Shown here: positions 1 through 11,400 of the stretch, in pieces
Layout of the letters: each line of letters opens with the position of its first letter
Numbering within the stretch: the first letter of the stretch is position 1
From: Bedellia somnulentella
Lineage: Eukaryota; Arthropoda; Insecta; Lepidoptera; Bedelliidae
Direction of reading: 5' to 3'
Assembly: GCA_963576735.1 (NCBI GenBank)
Contig: OY755196.1
Coordinates: 9,901,912 to 9,965,911 of the forward strand
Length of the DNA: 64,000 nt
The notes under the pieces: model-generated
Database searches by the model: none
Seen by the model: the letters and a program-made list of their open reading frames with translations, nothing else
What the model was told of the DNA's origin: nothing
Position numbers and translations under genes: made by a program

Positions 1-1086
1 CCCTATTTAAAACGCTAACTTGCAGCAAGAGTATGTTTCTTAGGACTTATTTTTCAGAAACAGCTTAGCCATATTAAGAGGCAATTAAAAACCATGAAAT
101 ATTTTACAGTTACATTATACTTTATTTTGATCCCACGGCTGGTTTTTATTTTGTCCAAAACATATTAGTATGGCTATAAAACCGTAACGCTACCTTGCCA
201 GTAAGCGGCAGAGATTTCGAAGATATTTTATAGAATAGTGAAATTTGTAATAATGCAATTATTCTTGACATGAACGTACGTGAAAAACAGTATATTATAA
301 GATAAAATGTATAAATATATCCATTACTTTCTCAATGTCTCTTGTAAATAAAAAAAACAATTTCCCAGAATCACCGGGCGCTCATAAAACCTAAGCGGCT
401 GACCAGAAAGCTGTCAATCACTTACGTAAACGGGTCCGGCAAGTACCAGGGCACCATGAGATGTCAACATACGAGTTGCAATGTTGCGGCTTTCTCTTTA
501 TATTTGGTCTCCTGGTACGCAATGCGATTTTGAAAACGCGAGTATTGACAGAACCTATAAGATTTTCAAATATTTTTGCAATAGGCCCTAAAAGTGCCTT
601 AAAGGTCCATAAATAAAATCCACATTTGAATGAAAAAAATAAAGCATAGTTGTAACTATATAAATGCCTAAAAAAAACAAAAATGGCTCATTAGTATCTT
701 TCAAGAATAGATCTTCACCTTATCTTCACACTTGAGGCGCCTACCTTTTTCGGTAAAAAAAATATATTTTCCTCAAGATGGCTGAGATATTATTGATTCC
801 AAACTACTGAGTACTGACTAATTCAATTTCGGATTAAAGCCGTGAGATTATGTATGTATGTCGGTCAAAAGTAACACAATGATTAATAATGACATAACCA
901 ATGAAGAAATATGTTTTGTAGTGCTTCTAATGTTAGCTACAAGCCCGTTAATTTTTATATCACATTTCTTAACTTGATAGTTATTAGAGCTTGACTTAGG
1001 GAGATTTGTAATATGATGTTTTATATCTACGTCTGCGAATTAAAATTGAGATTATATTCATAAGTAAAGTTAAGTGTACTTAAGTC
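1..1086. other. no gene seen (AT-rich)
   Basis: AT-rich DNA with no supportable coding exon, RNA gene or clear repeat. A more GC-rich patch at about 365-500 carries a donor-like GTAAGT on the - strand, but the open frame next to it is only about 24 codons and resembles no family I know. Confidence 0.5.
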
Positions 1087-1147
1087 CATACATACATATA
1101 CTCATGCTTATAAATCCCTAAAAGGGGTAGCCAGAGCCTTAGAAGTG
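1087..1147 (-). repeat. SINE-A fragment (3' end)
   Basis: Antisense 3' end of SINE-A: a CATACATA tail, then ACTCATGCTTATAAATCCC and GGGGTAGCCAGAGC. The rest of the copy is missing. It abuts a sense-strand SINE-A fragment directly. Confidence 0.75.
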
Positions 1148-1245
1148 TCGGCATAGAAAAGCGCTACTCCATTAGTGCCCATGGGTATTCATAAGAGGCG
1201 ACTAAGGGTATTGGGGTTTTTAAGTGGCGTAAGTACATGTATGTA
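1148..1245 (+). repeat. SINE-A fragment (5' part)
   Basis: Sense 5' portion of SINE-A (TCGGCATAGAAAAGCGCTAC, then AAGAGGCGACTAAGGGTATTGGGG), jumping to a GTATGTATG-like tail with the middle missing. Joined to an opposite-strand fragment at 1147/1148. Confidence 0.7.
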
Positions 1246-1597
1246 TGCTATACCCGAACTTAACACACTTTATAAAATAACTCTAATCTGTCTCAAAACC
1301 ACGACGAAGCCACTTAAATTACATTCAATCACTACCAGACCACCAAAGAGTATTAACACTAAAGAGGTCGCGATCGCGATGAATCGAGCTCTTGACATTG
1401 GCGAAACAAGTTTGATACATAACTAATTCTACCCACGCAACCGAAGACAACCTTGGCGATAGATAAAAAAAGCTATTTTTTTTATAAATCTATGTAACGT
1501 GCCTAAAGCATTATACAAATTTAAAAGACAGGAGACGGAAGTGATAAAAATAAAGAATCTTGTATGAGAACATGGTTTGTATGGATCGTTATACAAA

Positions 1598-1782
1598 ACT
1601 CGTGGGTGTTGTAAGAGGCGACTTGGGGCATTGGGGCTTTTTAAGTAATAATGTGGTTGGAGATTCATCACCAACTCATGCTTTTATAATCTTTTCCCAA
1701 CTTCCAAAATTGGCTGAGGAATTTGAAATTCTGTAGCTCTGGCTGCTCCTTTTTTGAATACAAAGTCGTGAGTACGTACATG
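1598..1782 (+). repeat. SINE-A copy, 5'-truncated, diverged
   Basis: Matches SINE-A from CGTGGGTGT through GTAAGAGGCGACT, GGTTGGAGATTCATCACC and AAAATTGGCTGAGG to GTCGTGAGTACGTACATG. Well diverged, so an old copy. Confidence 0.75.
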
Positions 1783-1799
1783 TTATATGTAAAAAAAAC

Positions 1800-3190
1800 A
1801 ACAACTTAAGAGAATACCTCTTCTTTACTCACAATGATGATTCATCAACCAGACAACAAATAAATCATAAGCACAATCATATTTAGTACATTATAAAAAC
1901 AACTTGCTTTTTTTTCGCGTCTTTTTATAAACTGTACACCAACGAGTGTTTTATCAGACGCATCAACTCATTACAATACAAAACCAAGTTTATTAAACCA
2001 TTAAACTAGAGGTGTTAGCAGAATGATAACGGATGCGGTTTTTAAAACGCTTGTATTTATAACTTGAGTTTAAATGTGGAAAAATAAAAACACCCATCTT
2101 TGGATAGAGCAAAGATCCTAGGCGAACTAAACTTACTTCATATCAAAGAATTTGGTATATTGTCATAGAAAGTACATAAGAATAGGTAATTAATAACGAC
2201 TACATTTGTTTGCGTCGATTCTTTTTATGATACAAGTGAGGGCTTGTTCATAGTTTTTTACCCTGTTTAGGAGTAAAAAATTTTTATTGTTTAATTGTTT
2301 TTTTTATGTTTACATGTTACCAATAATATATTTAAAAATCTTGCTACTAATCTGTAATGAACCGACTGTATATTACACCCGCTTTCAATTGTAGGTAAAT
2401 AAAATTAAAGTGTAGCCTTCTCACACATTTTTTTAACTTAGATAATGTGTAAAATTATGAATGTGAAAAACCATCTCTCTCATTGCTAATCGTACTATTA
2501 ATTTCCTCCATCAATTAACATCTTCTAAACCGTGTTAGATTCCCGCCCGTCAAACGCATTCGGTGCGTCAGTCACTTAACAAGATACACAAGTGAGTCAC
2601 CGCTACAAGCCGGTTCATATCGAATGGAACCCCTTCGGATCTCAGTACGAATATCATTACGTCATGGTACTAACTCAAACTTTGTATTTTAGCCGTGCGT
2701 ACTATACTCACGGCTAATCCTAATAATTAAGGGGTATACAGAGTTTTAGAACTAAAAATCATAAATACATACGTATTGTATTAAGTTAAGTTCCAAGTCA
2801 CTTGGAATAGTTTACTGGCAAACTACTTGGATATAGTTGAATCTTATGCGTTGGATACCGCGTTTATGCATTTGGATTAGATATAAAACTAGGTGTAGAA
2901 GATCCAGGGTAAGTGACAAACCTATGTCTACCGGTGCCTATTGGCTGATGATGATGATTATGAAACGCGGCTAAAGATGATTTGGGTTATCAACGTCAAT
3001 CTTGGTACTAACTAGTTGCTTAAGTTAAACCTCGGCTTAATATGATGATGAAAAGTACCTTAATCACTGTTATGGATGGGGAAGGAAAAATTTGCGAAGA
3101 AAATATCACGGCAAAATAATACTTGATCTAGGTCAGTATTTACATACACACTAAGAAATATATTTTATGCCAATGTGAAGTTTCAAAGTG
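1800..3190. other. no gene seen
   Basis: No coding exon or recognisable repeat. At 2545-2660 there is a less AT-rich stretch without an open frame of note. Short GATGATGAT runs near 2946 and 3040 are simple repeats. Confidence 0.45.
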
Positions 3191-3192
3191 GC

Positions 3193-3250
3193 CATCGAGT
3201 CTCCGAGTCCTCCCCAATGGAAACTAACGGCGTGAGTGTATGTATGTATG
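3193..3250 (+). repeat. RTE-like LINE 3' tail, fragment
   Basis: The last 60 bases of the LINE tail family: CCTCCCCAATGGAAACTAAC, then GGCGTGAGTGTATGTATG. Strongly 5'-truncated. Confidence 0.7.
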
Positions 3251-3525
3251 ATTGATTAAAATACATACGACAGCAATAATAAATATTCAACACTACTGAG
3301 AAAGCACAACATTTCATCATCCCATATTCTCGAAAAGGTAAACGATTCACTACAGGTTCTCCGGGTCGTTTTACAAAATCGATTGTATAAGGAGATAGAC
3401 AAAAGAATATGTTTTACTTTATTAAGCGATCCAGTATTGAACTTTGTAAACAGGTTCATCACCAGTCCATTACTATTTTTGCTACAAGGTAGGCAGAAAT
3501 TACAGTTACGGAAGCACATCTTATT

Positions 3526-3784
3526 CATACATACATATACATATACTCACGGCTATAAATCCCTAGAAGGGGTAGCCAGAGCTAAGGAATTAGAAATTCC
3601 TCAGCCACATTTGGAAAATTGCGTGGGGAAAGGATGGTAAAGTAAAGGTTGTTGTTGTAAAGGTGATGGGTCTCCAACCGCATCGCCCGAAAATCGCTTA
3701 AAAGCCCCAATACCGTTAGTCGCCTCTTACGTACACCCATCGGTAGAAACGGGGTAGTGCTATTCTAAGCCGACACTACACGGC
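3526..3784 (-). repeat. SINE-A, near full length
   Basis: Antisense copy running from the CATACATATACTCACGGC tail through CCTCAGCCAC and GATGGGTCTCCAACCGC to the 5' end GCCGACACTACACGGC. It faces a sense copy only about 20 bp away, giving a head-to-head pair. Confidence 0.9.
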
Positions 3785-3803
3785 AACTACATCTTATGCT
3801 TGA

Positions 3804-4036
3804 TGTGTAATGTCGGCTAAGAATAGCACTAACCCATTCCATCCCGTGGGTATCGTAAGTGACAACTGAGGGTAATGGGGTTTATTAAGGGTATTGGGCG
3901 ATGCGGTTGGAGAACCATCACCAAAAACATTTTACAATATTTTCCCCGATTAACTTCCAAAACTGGCTAAAATTTTCTTTTTCTAAAGTAGTGGCTTCCC
4001 CTTTTAGAGATTTATAGCCGTGGGTGTATGTACATA
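3804..4036 (+). repeat. SINE-A, near full length, diverged
   Basis: Sense copy from TGTGTAATGTCGGCTAAG to GCCGTGGGTGTATGTACAT. Right half of the head-to-head SINE-A pair that starts at 3526. Confidence 0.85.
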
Positions 4037-4279
4037 TATCTCCGCATATTACATTAAATATGGGCCCTATAGTTTTATTTTTAATTTCCCCAGAACGGAA
4101 ATAGGATGATTTAGCGCGACACAGAAAGGCTTCGCGGCAAAGAGGTTGCACATGTTCTGTTCAAAATCGATAACAAAAGGTCGTTCGCCTTCATTTAACA
4201 GAAAACCTGATTCGATTTTGGAGGGAAAATTCGCTATGCATCTACATACTTTAAAATGAATTGTCTGTTTGGCGTACTA

Positions 4280-4400
4280 TATTCACGCCCGTAGTTGGGG
4301 TAGGCAGGCAGACTATCGATCGCCGCTTGGTACGATCATGGCAAACCTTTCGAGCTTCATCAACATTTGTCAATGCCGTCTTATTATCATACTTCTATAA
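4280..4400 (-). repeat. RTE-like LINE tail, diverged fragment
   Basis: The + strand reads GGGGTAGGCAGGCAGACTAT, CGATCGCCGCTTGGTACGAT and a degenerate GCTTCATCAACAT. This matches the antisense of the LINE tail (RSIVSAYP region). Edges are uncertain. Confidence 0.55.
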
Positions 4401-4424
4401 CATACATTAAATAGCATAAATATC

Positions 4425-4627
4425 CGTGTCGTGCCGGCTTAGAATGTCACTACCCCTTTCTACCCACGGGTGTCGAAAGAGGCGACTTAGCGTATCAGAC
4501 TTTTTAAGTGTTTTTTGGGCGATATGGTTGGAGACCCATCACCGATACTTCCAATTGTGGCTGAGGAGTTTCTAGCTCTAAAGCTCTGGCTACCCCTTTT
4601 TGGGATTTATGGCCGTGAGTATATGTA
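4425..4627 (+). repeat. SINE-A, internally deleted
   Basis: Sense copy of the GTGCCGGCTTAGAATGTC subfamily. The stretch between the box-B-like GGTTGGAGACC and GTGGCTGAGG is shortened. TTAAATAGCA occurs just outside both ends and may be the target duplication. Confidence 0.85.
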
Positions 4628-4904
4628 TTTAAATAGCAGAGTCTGGTTGTATTGTTATATTAAAATAATAATTAAATGGCCGTTTATACGTTTGGGCTAA
4701 TCTCTGAAACGGGTGAATTGATTTTAAAAGGCCTTTCACTGGCAGATAACTGATACAGTAAAGTTGGGATTAACTTACACAAATTTTAATTACTTTTCTG
4801 TTATATCTATTATATTCTCTTATAATCTATTATATTTTACATCGTTTATATTCCGCAATACCGTGAGAAGGGGCTTTAACAAAACATTACTTAAAAAACA
4901 CATT

Positions 4905-5139
4905 GGCTGTGTAATGTCGGCTTAGAATAGCGCTACCCCATTTCTTCCTATAGGTGATCGTAAGAGGCGACTACGGGTATTGGGGATTTTTTTGTGATTT
5001 TTGAGACCCATCACCGAAGATATTTATTTTGCATTCTTTTCCCCAAGTAACTTCCAAAAGTTGCTGAAGAATTTTCTAATTCTGAAGCTCTGGCTACCCC
5101 TTTTTAAGATTTATAGCCGTGAGTATATATATGTATGTT
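4905..5139 (+). repeat. SINE-A copy
   Basis: Sense copy from GGCTGTGTAATGTCGGC to GCCGTGAGTATATATATGTA. TACTTAAA flanks it at 4888 and 5142, a likely target-site duplication. Confidence 0.85.
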
Positions 5140-5151
5140 CGTACTTAAAGA

Positions 5152-5242
5152 ATCGGCTTAGACGAGCACTACTCCATTTCGTTTTGTAGAAAGACGACTA
5201 AGATATCTGGGATGTTTCTAGTGTGACTGAGTTGGAGGCAGA
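5152..5242 (+). repeat. SINE-A 5' fragment
   Basis: Diverged sense 5' half: ATCGGCTTAGACGAGCACTA, then AGACGACTAAGATATCTGGG. No 3' end. Confidence 0.6.
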
Positions 5243-5527
5243 ACACTAACTAACACTATCGGGCTACTTTGTATTAACGCTGTTACGCTAAGAGACGTGG
5301 TACTGTTATTCTAATCCGACACTTCGCAACAAGTTCGACGGCAGATATGTATATTATAAAGAGGGCAAGATAACAATATCTGAATCTACAAAAATATATC
5401 GAAAATTCGTTTTCGAAACCAAAGCACATTTACAATATAACTTAATTGGATGTCATTTTTATTTTCATTATTCAATGCTTTTATAATTTGGGTAACTTTG
5501 TTCTTGTTTTATTTATGTTATTGTATA

Positions 5528-5794
5528 TATACATACATACATATACTCACGCCATTAGGTTCCATTGGGGTAGGCAGAGACTATTGATCGCCACTTCGCA
5601 CGATCCTGACAAACCTCTCTAGCTTCGTTTACATCCATCAATCTTTTCATACATGCCCTTTTAATCTTCATACTTCGGACGCCAGCCTTTTTGAGCACAC
5701 TCTCAATTTGGTCCAAGTGTGTTCTCCGTGGTCGTCCTCTACTAACGTTACCATCCACACTAGCTCTATAGATCCCTTTTACCATATTTCTTTT
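5528..5794 (-). repeat. RTE-like LINE, 3' terminal coding tail
   Basis: Dead 5'-truncated LINE copy. The - strand frame (5555-5785, 76 codons) contains GRPRRTHLDQIESVLKKAG and WRSIVSAYPNG, the C-terminal tail typical of RTE-type endonuclease-reverse transcriptase proteins. The frame ends next to an ACTCACGCCATTAG / (CATA)n tail. No RT or endonuclease domain remains. Confidence 0.85.
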
Positions 5795-5799
5795 ATATA

Positions 5800-6360
5800 T
5801 GAGTATTTTTTTTGGTAATCAATTTTTTGATAGGTATTATTATAAAGGACAAACATTGTACACAATTGCACACAAGAAATTGTAGAAATAAGCTGAGCTT
5901 TTGTTCCATTTTATAAAGTGTAATTGCGAATTTCATTTGAAACCTAAATCATTACCGAACCTGATTTACGTATCGTATATCATAAATCTATCATAGACAT
6001 AACAGGCCGGTGATGATGATGATGATTATAAATAGAATAAAGGTGATCTATTATTTCGTAATTATTATCTTATCAAGACTTTCCATTCAAGAACGCCGGG
6101 GGGCGGCAGGGCTCTAATAAAAATTAACTACTCAATAATTTCAGTTTCAGCACCGCGTCCCTGTTAATTGGCATGACAGGGTTCATATCCCGGGAGAGGC
6201 GCGTTTTAATTAATACTGGACGTTCAATGTATATTGTGTCCTTTACTTTTGACGTCATTTCAGCATTTAGCTTTGTATTTGCGTTCTTGTATAAATTGTC
6301 ATTTAAAAATTACCCTTTTATCTGAAACAGGTACATAGAAGATGACTGTAAATAACTTAG
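5800..6360. other. no gene seen
   Basis: A GC-richer patch at 6090-6210 contains a 49-codon open frame after TTTCAG. It has no recognisable content and no good donor follows, so I do not call an exon. Confidence 0.4.
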
Positions 6361-6361
6361 A

Positions 6362-6550
6362 GGACGACCTCGGAGGGCTCATTTGGAGCAAAGAGAGTGT
6401 GCTTAAAAAGGCAGGTGTCCGAAGTTTGAAGAATAAAAGAGCATATATGAGATGGGAACGTGGCTAGAGGTGTTTGTCAGTTACGAGCAAAGTGGCGATC
6501 GATAGTCTCTGCCTACCCCAATGGGAACTAACGGCGTGAGTGTATGTATG
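6362..6550 (+). repeat. RTE-like LINE tail
   Basis: Sense LINE tail with frameshifts: AGGACGACCTCGGAGGGCTC, AAGGCAGGTGTCCGAAG, GGCGATCGATAGTCTCTGCC, then GGCGTGAGTGTATGTATG. Confidence 0.8.
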
Positions 6551-7299
6551 TTTACACCAGGTGGGTTTCCTAACAATGTTTTACTTCACCCTTCGTGAGC
6601 CAAAATCGATTCCATACTTCTTCTGAGATGTTAACACCGTTGAACATTCTGAGTCATCGCAACGTGTTTAAAACGCGTGGTATATTTTATTTTGTCACAT
6701 TCTTATGTCAGATTTCCGCGCGATTAAATAATTGCTTTAGAATTTCTTGTGCGATCAGACTGGTGGCCAATGGATCTTTTATTTACACCATCTTTTACCA
6801 TTCTTAAACCAAAACGTATTTATGCTTTTCGCATGTGTCTTTACTATTATCGGCTTAAAAAAGAACTTGGATATATGGTCCCGTAATTTGCATAGAAGAT
6901 AACTAATGTACTAGAGAATTGGCAAGAAAAGTTTGTCAGCAAAAATTATCTAAGTCGTATATGTATAACAGTCAGTTGCCAACAGCATCGCCCAACATCC
7001 ATCTATCACATAAAAAGCACAAGATCTCGTACTTTTCATTGACCATCGATAACACACAAGTGAAAAAATGGGCTTAAGTTACCATCGACACTACACGTCA
7101 AATAATGAGAATATAGCCACTTTTTTGCGTAGTAGTATAGATAAATTTAGCACACCTGCCTACCATTTCTAAAGATAAACAAGACAGCGTCGCGTACACA
7201 CTCCAATGAGTCATAAGTCTCGTCATCGATACTATTACATGCGCGGCTGCAAAATTTACATACCCCAGTCTCGCGCGGCGTTAGCGATTAGAAAAAAAA
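6551..7299. other. no gene seen
   Basis: No supportable gene. Short open frames here have no domain signature. Confidence 0.4.
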
Positions 7300-7720
7300 G
7301 TAAAAAAAAACGAGCTAGTGCGAGTCGGCTCGCGCACGAAGGATTCTGTACTATCATCTTTGATAGAAAATTACGATTTGTGTATGAGAGGCTTCCTTAA
7401 ATATTTACTTTATTGTTATTTAATTATTTGTTCTGAAAGGTAATATATATTTGGGAGTATTCTGTATAAATTTGAAGCGTCTAATTGTTACCGTTTTTAA
7501 TATTAGGCAAAAAAACACGTTTATTGTATGGGGACCCCCTTGATATTCTATTTTATTTTTATATTTTAAAAGTATTTGTTCTTGTACCGGCAACAGAAAT
7601 ACATCGTTTGTGAAAATTCAGCATTCTAGCTATCACGGTTAATGAGATACAGCCTGGAAACAGACAGCAGTCTTAGTAATAGGGTCCGTTTTACCTTTTG
7701 GTACGGAACCCTAAAAGAAA
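7300..7720 (+). repeat. interspersed repeat D (LINE 3'-UTR-like)
   Basis: Diagnostic pieces are GAGTCGGCTCGCGCACGAAG, GCTATCACGGTTAATGAGAT and a terminal GGTACGGAACCCTAAAA. The same series recurs at 34373-34762 and, split by a MITE, near 44606-44905. I know similar sequence as a widespread arthropod repeat; the exact family is not certain. Confidence 0.7.
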
Positions 7721-7956
7721 AAAAAAACAATGGCGGGAAAACGGTCAGACAGACGAACCATATTTATATCGTTGCGCATGAATTGAAGTCGTCTTTATTG
7801 AAAACGTTTGTAAACATTACGTTCAATGAGTTGGTCATCTGTTAAGTCACTTTTAATTATGACATTAATTACGAAGGAGTTTGCCGGGTTATTGGGCTTG
7901 CGTTCATTGGTATTAGATTTCTTTGGGTTAAATATGTTTAAAGTAATGCACATATT

Positions 7957-8092
7957 ATTGTAGGTAGGTCTCCCACTAGGTGGACTGACGACTTGGTCAA
8001 ATCCGCGGGAAGCCGTTGGATGAGGGCCGCAAAGGACCGGTCGTTGTGGAGATCTTTGGGGAAGGAATATGTCCAGCAATGCCACATTTTTA
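7957..8092 (+). repeat. LINE reverse transcriptase C-terminal fragment
   Basis: The + strand frame from 7960 reads VGRSPTRWTDDLVKSAGSRW and then MRAAKDRSLWRSLGKEYVQQ. This is the conserved tail after the RT domain of insect LINEs, distinct from the RTE-like tail family elsewhere in the window. Upstream RT is absent. Confidence 0.8.
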
Positions 8093-8159
8093 TTACTGCA
8101 CAAATATTCACATAATATTTTAAAAATATGTGCATAGATAAACGCTCTTGGCCTGACAT

Positions 8160-9512
8160 ATCATATCTTATTATTACCTACCTAAGCTCACAACTATGTT
8201 TCCATAAGGCAGTCACCAGAGCTTTAAAATTAACAATATCTCAGCTACTTTTGCAAATTGAGTGCGGAAAAGAGGGACATTGAATTAAAGAATTGGACAT
8301 GGATAGAGTCTAAAGTACTTTACTCAAAAATCACATTAAACATCTAAATTGCCATGAACAGTGCTCACGGTCAATAAAAACTTAGATGAAGATATTCTGA
8401 GATGATATAAGACATAAAAAGCATTATTAATGCTTATATATGAGATATACAATACATACACTCATTGACGGAACTCTAATTTGAAAAAGTGGTTGAGAAA
8501 TCATCAATTTCAAAGCCATTTTTCAGGACCAGATGTGGGGTATTTCAGCCCAAATTAATTATGCCCGATACAAAGGCTTAGGTGACTTTCTTACTTTCTG
8601 AAGAAAACCCTAGCAAAAGGGGAAACATTGACTAAATTCAAAGGTTAAACATTTACTATTTTAAAGATATGGTTTGCCTTTCAAAACCAGAAATTTTGGA
8701 CAGCTTCGTTTTTAGGGATATTGAAGGGTAAATACCCTATAAGCAGGGTTTTCTGAGTTGGTTTCCTATATTCTTGTATTTTAATAACCTATATTATTTA
8801 CCAAATTAATTACAGCTCTATGTAATATGTATGAGTTTATACATTTAATAGAAATGAGATGATCGCTATATGATCCAACGCAATAACTTTGCATTTATTT
8901 TTGTATTTAGTCTCCTGCCTAACTCCTTATGGACTTAGAAGCATATTAGTATCAATGTAAAGTAAATAATGAATGTAGTGCAAATGGCAGATAATAAAAC
9001 CTGTTGAAATGTAGTAAGAAACAGTAAAAAATTGCAATAGAGTTATTGCACAAACACAATTTGTAACACAAAGTATCCCAGACGCACAGTAGCAAACAAT
9101 AAGCAAAACATAATAACTAACAAATGCATTATTTTAAATGAAATGAATAGATCTCAATGCAAATCAACATTCATAATGGATCATTGAGTAAAAAACATAT
9201 TTAACCAGTCACATTATGTGCAAAGTAAAACCATAAAATGTTATGATAAAATAATGCATTTCTTATTATCAATAAACTTATAACAATATAATCCCCAACA
9301 AATAATACTGTATCAGGGCAATTCACCTGTTTATAAACTTTAATATTTATTTTAAGCCATTACGTACTTCCAAAATTTTACTGATAACACATGGTATTAA
9401 CTATGAATGGGTTGCCAAAGGTTTGGACAGATACTCTTTTAACATGAGTAGATCACATTATATATTTTCCCTCATTCCAAATTACCATGATAACAGACAT
9501 CATTTATAAAAT
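8160..9512. other. no gene seen (AT-rich)
   Basis: AT-rich, no coding exon found on either strand. Much of it would lie in the first intron of the - strand gene starting at 11059 if that gene extends leftward. Confidence 0.45.
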
Positions 9513-9702
9513 TGTAGTGTCGGCTCAGAATAGTACTACCCCATTTCTTCCCAGTGGTAAGAGGCAGGTAAGGATATTGGGACTTTTAAGAGTTTTTGGC
9601 TGATGTGGTTGGAGACTCATCACCAAAAACATTTACATTACAATCTTTACACAGCTCTGACTACCCAGTCTAGGGATTTAAGCCCTGAGTATATGTAAGT
9701 AT
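9513..9702 (+). repeat. SINE-A, internally deleted
   Basis: Sense copy from GTAGTGTCGGCTCAGAATAG to AGCCCTGAGTATATGTA, lacking the GTGGCTGAGGAATTT stretch. Confidence 0.85.
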
Positions 9703-10921
9703 TTTTAACATAATATAAAGAAGTATGGTATGTCATGCATCTAGCGGTGGAAATTTTATTACTGAACTTCCAAGGTTTCTAATAACATATTGCTATTTTT
9801 TATTACAAAAGAATTTAAACTATAAATAACATGATGCATTTATTAACCCATGCAATACCATATCTAATAAATGATCGGATTCAGAGTATGTTTACTTTTG
9901 AAATCAAATGAATGAAAATATGTCTATGGCTTCAATATAATATTACCTAATGAGGTTTTGCATTGATACAGCATGACATTTATCTCATTTGAAACATGAT
10001 ACTGGACTGGCGGCCTGGTACTTAGTGGTTTAACTGCAGATATGTTACATGTCTGTGTTACATGGTAGATATTATATTCTTAATACCATTTGTTTATAGG
10101 GGTAAGCAGGAGATTTAGATCGGGTTTTGGATAATTTATTTTTCTATTCAGGCATCTTGTTTAAAAGGGTAATCAAAAAGTAAGAAGTACTATCATCAAA
10201 AAAGTATTGAAGCAATAATAGCATAGACAAGTTTGATCATCTTTGCTTATTTAGATGTGCAATAAATGAAATAAAATTACTATATTATTAAATTTAAACT
10301 TTAATAACTGCACTTAAGTCAAATGCAAACATTAAAACTTTAATGTTTGCATTTGACTTCAGCGCTAATGACTAAAAATTACATTTCTGCCTATCTTTCA
10401 CAGACACAGGTTTTCATGAGATAAAAACCTAAAGAAACACAGCATCAAATAATATTTTTCTCTAACCATTACTGTGATAAACAAGGCTCATTACACTCAC
10501 AAAAGAATGTGCATTGACACAATAAATTTGATTCATTCAGTCATTAATTGAGCAAGTATAAGATACCTTAGTTTTTGCTATGCTATGCTGGCCTATGCTA
10601 CACTGCACAAACTTTCTATAATCAAGTTAAAACTATCTTATGAATCACATAGCACTAACTGCAATGTACCAACTATTTTAAAGGGTTTTGAATAAAAGAG
10701 AAAAACAATGGAAATGTTTGGTAGGAGAATAATCAATAATAGTAATATGACTTCACTATCATAACTTTTATTTATAAATAAACATTGCAATTACATAACA
10801 TATCTGCATGAATTGATTTTAGGACCACAAAACAATATTTTTTAAGATGGTTTCGTGATATATTTAAAGGGCATCGCCAATCCAGTATATTTGTAGGGGG
10901 TTTTTAGTGAAAATGGCTTAC
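9703..10921. other. intronic-looking DNA; contains a 19-bp perfect hairpin
   Basis: AT-rich sequence left of the donor site of the - strand exon at 10922, so presumably its first intron. The only structure seen is an inverted repeat at 10316-10359, with 19-bp arms beginning AAGTCAAATGCAAACATTA and a 6-nt loop. Confidence 0.5.
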
Positions 10922-11059
10922 CTTGAATATGGGCCTGGGTCGTGGCTGCGATGGGACTGTGGTGGCGGTGGTGGTGGCTGGAGCAGGCGTTGTCGTAACG
11001 TGGTCAGCCGGCAAAGACTCCGGAACCGTTTGTAACGTAGGCCGCATAGTCGTCGACAT
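10922..11059 (-). CDS. first coding exon of an unidentified - strand gene
   Basis: The - strand opens with ATG at 11059 and runs 46 codons to an AAG|GTAAGC donor at 10922, exactly at a codon boundary. The peptide begins MSTTMRPTLQTVPESLP, passes through a Thr/Pro/Ala-rich stretch and ends SQPRPRPIFK. Codon content and GC are well above the flanking DNA, and the + strand reading of the same region looks like its shadow. I do not recognise the protein. It is a low-complexity N-terminus, as in many regulatory proteins. The following exon was not found in the 10.9 kb to the left; it may lie outside the window. Confidence 0.6.
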
Positions 11060-11400
11060 TTTTAACACATTAACACTTAACAAACAGATGCTCTACAGTC
11101 GCACCTTGCATCCTACGAGTGTGGTCCATATACAACCCACTGCTCCAGCTCAAACCCTCACACCTAGGGTGTCTTCTTTCACATAAACACTAACGAAAAT
11201 TCACGGTTACCTTATTCGCGATACGCAACGCGAACAATCGCTATCTCAGCTAGCTAAGTCCGGAAAAGTCACAAAGAAACGATTTATGAACGAACTTTCA
11301 TCCATTTAATAATAAAATTGTTAAATAATCCACTTATCTCCGACAAAGTCTTCACATTCTTGAATTCGCTCTCAAGATGGCGGATTTTACCAACTCCTCG
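11060..11400 (-). promoter_or_regulatory. probable 5' UTR and promoter of the - strand gene
   Basis: CpG-containing, less AT-rich DNA just upstream of the ATG at 11059. At 11373-11383 the + strand reads CAAGATGGCGG, a close match to the YY1/Pho core; on the gene's own strand this is CCGCCATCTTG. YY1 sites close to the start are common in TATA-less housekeeping promoters. The exact transcription start cannot be seen. Confidence 0.4.

Noticed and set aside
360..500. GC-richer patch with a GTAAGT donor on the - strand, possible next exon of the 11 kb gene
   Set aside because: The open frame is only about 24 codons, lacks a polypyrimidine tract before any acceptor, and matches no family I know.
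3918..4151. - strand 77-codon frame
   Set aside because: Runs through a SINE-A copy; similar short frames recur wherever this repeat occurs.
6140..6330. Possible + strand exon after TTTCAG
   Set aside because: About 60 open codons but no donor in phase, AT-rich second half and no recognisable residues.
10923..11186. + strand 87-codon frame rich in Gly and Val
   Set aside because: It is the shadow of the - strand start exon (10922-11059), which has an ATG, a codon-phase donor and a promoter-like upstream region.
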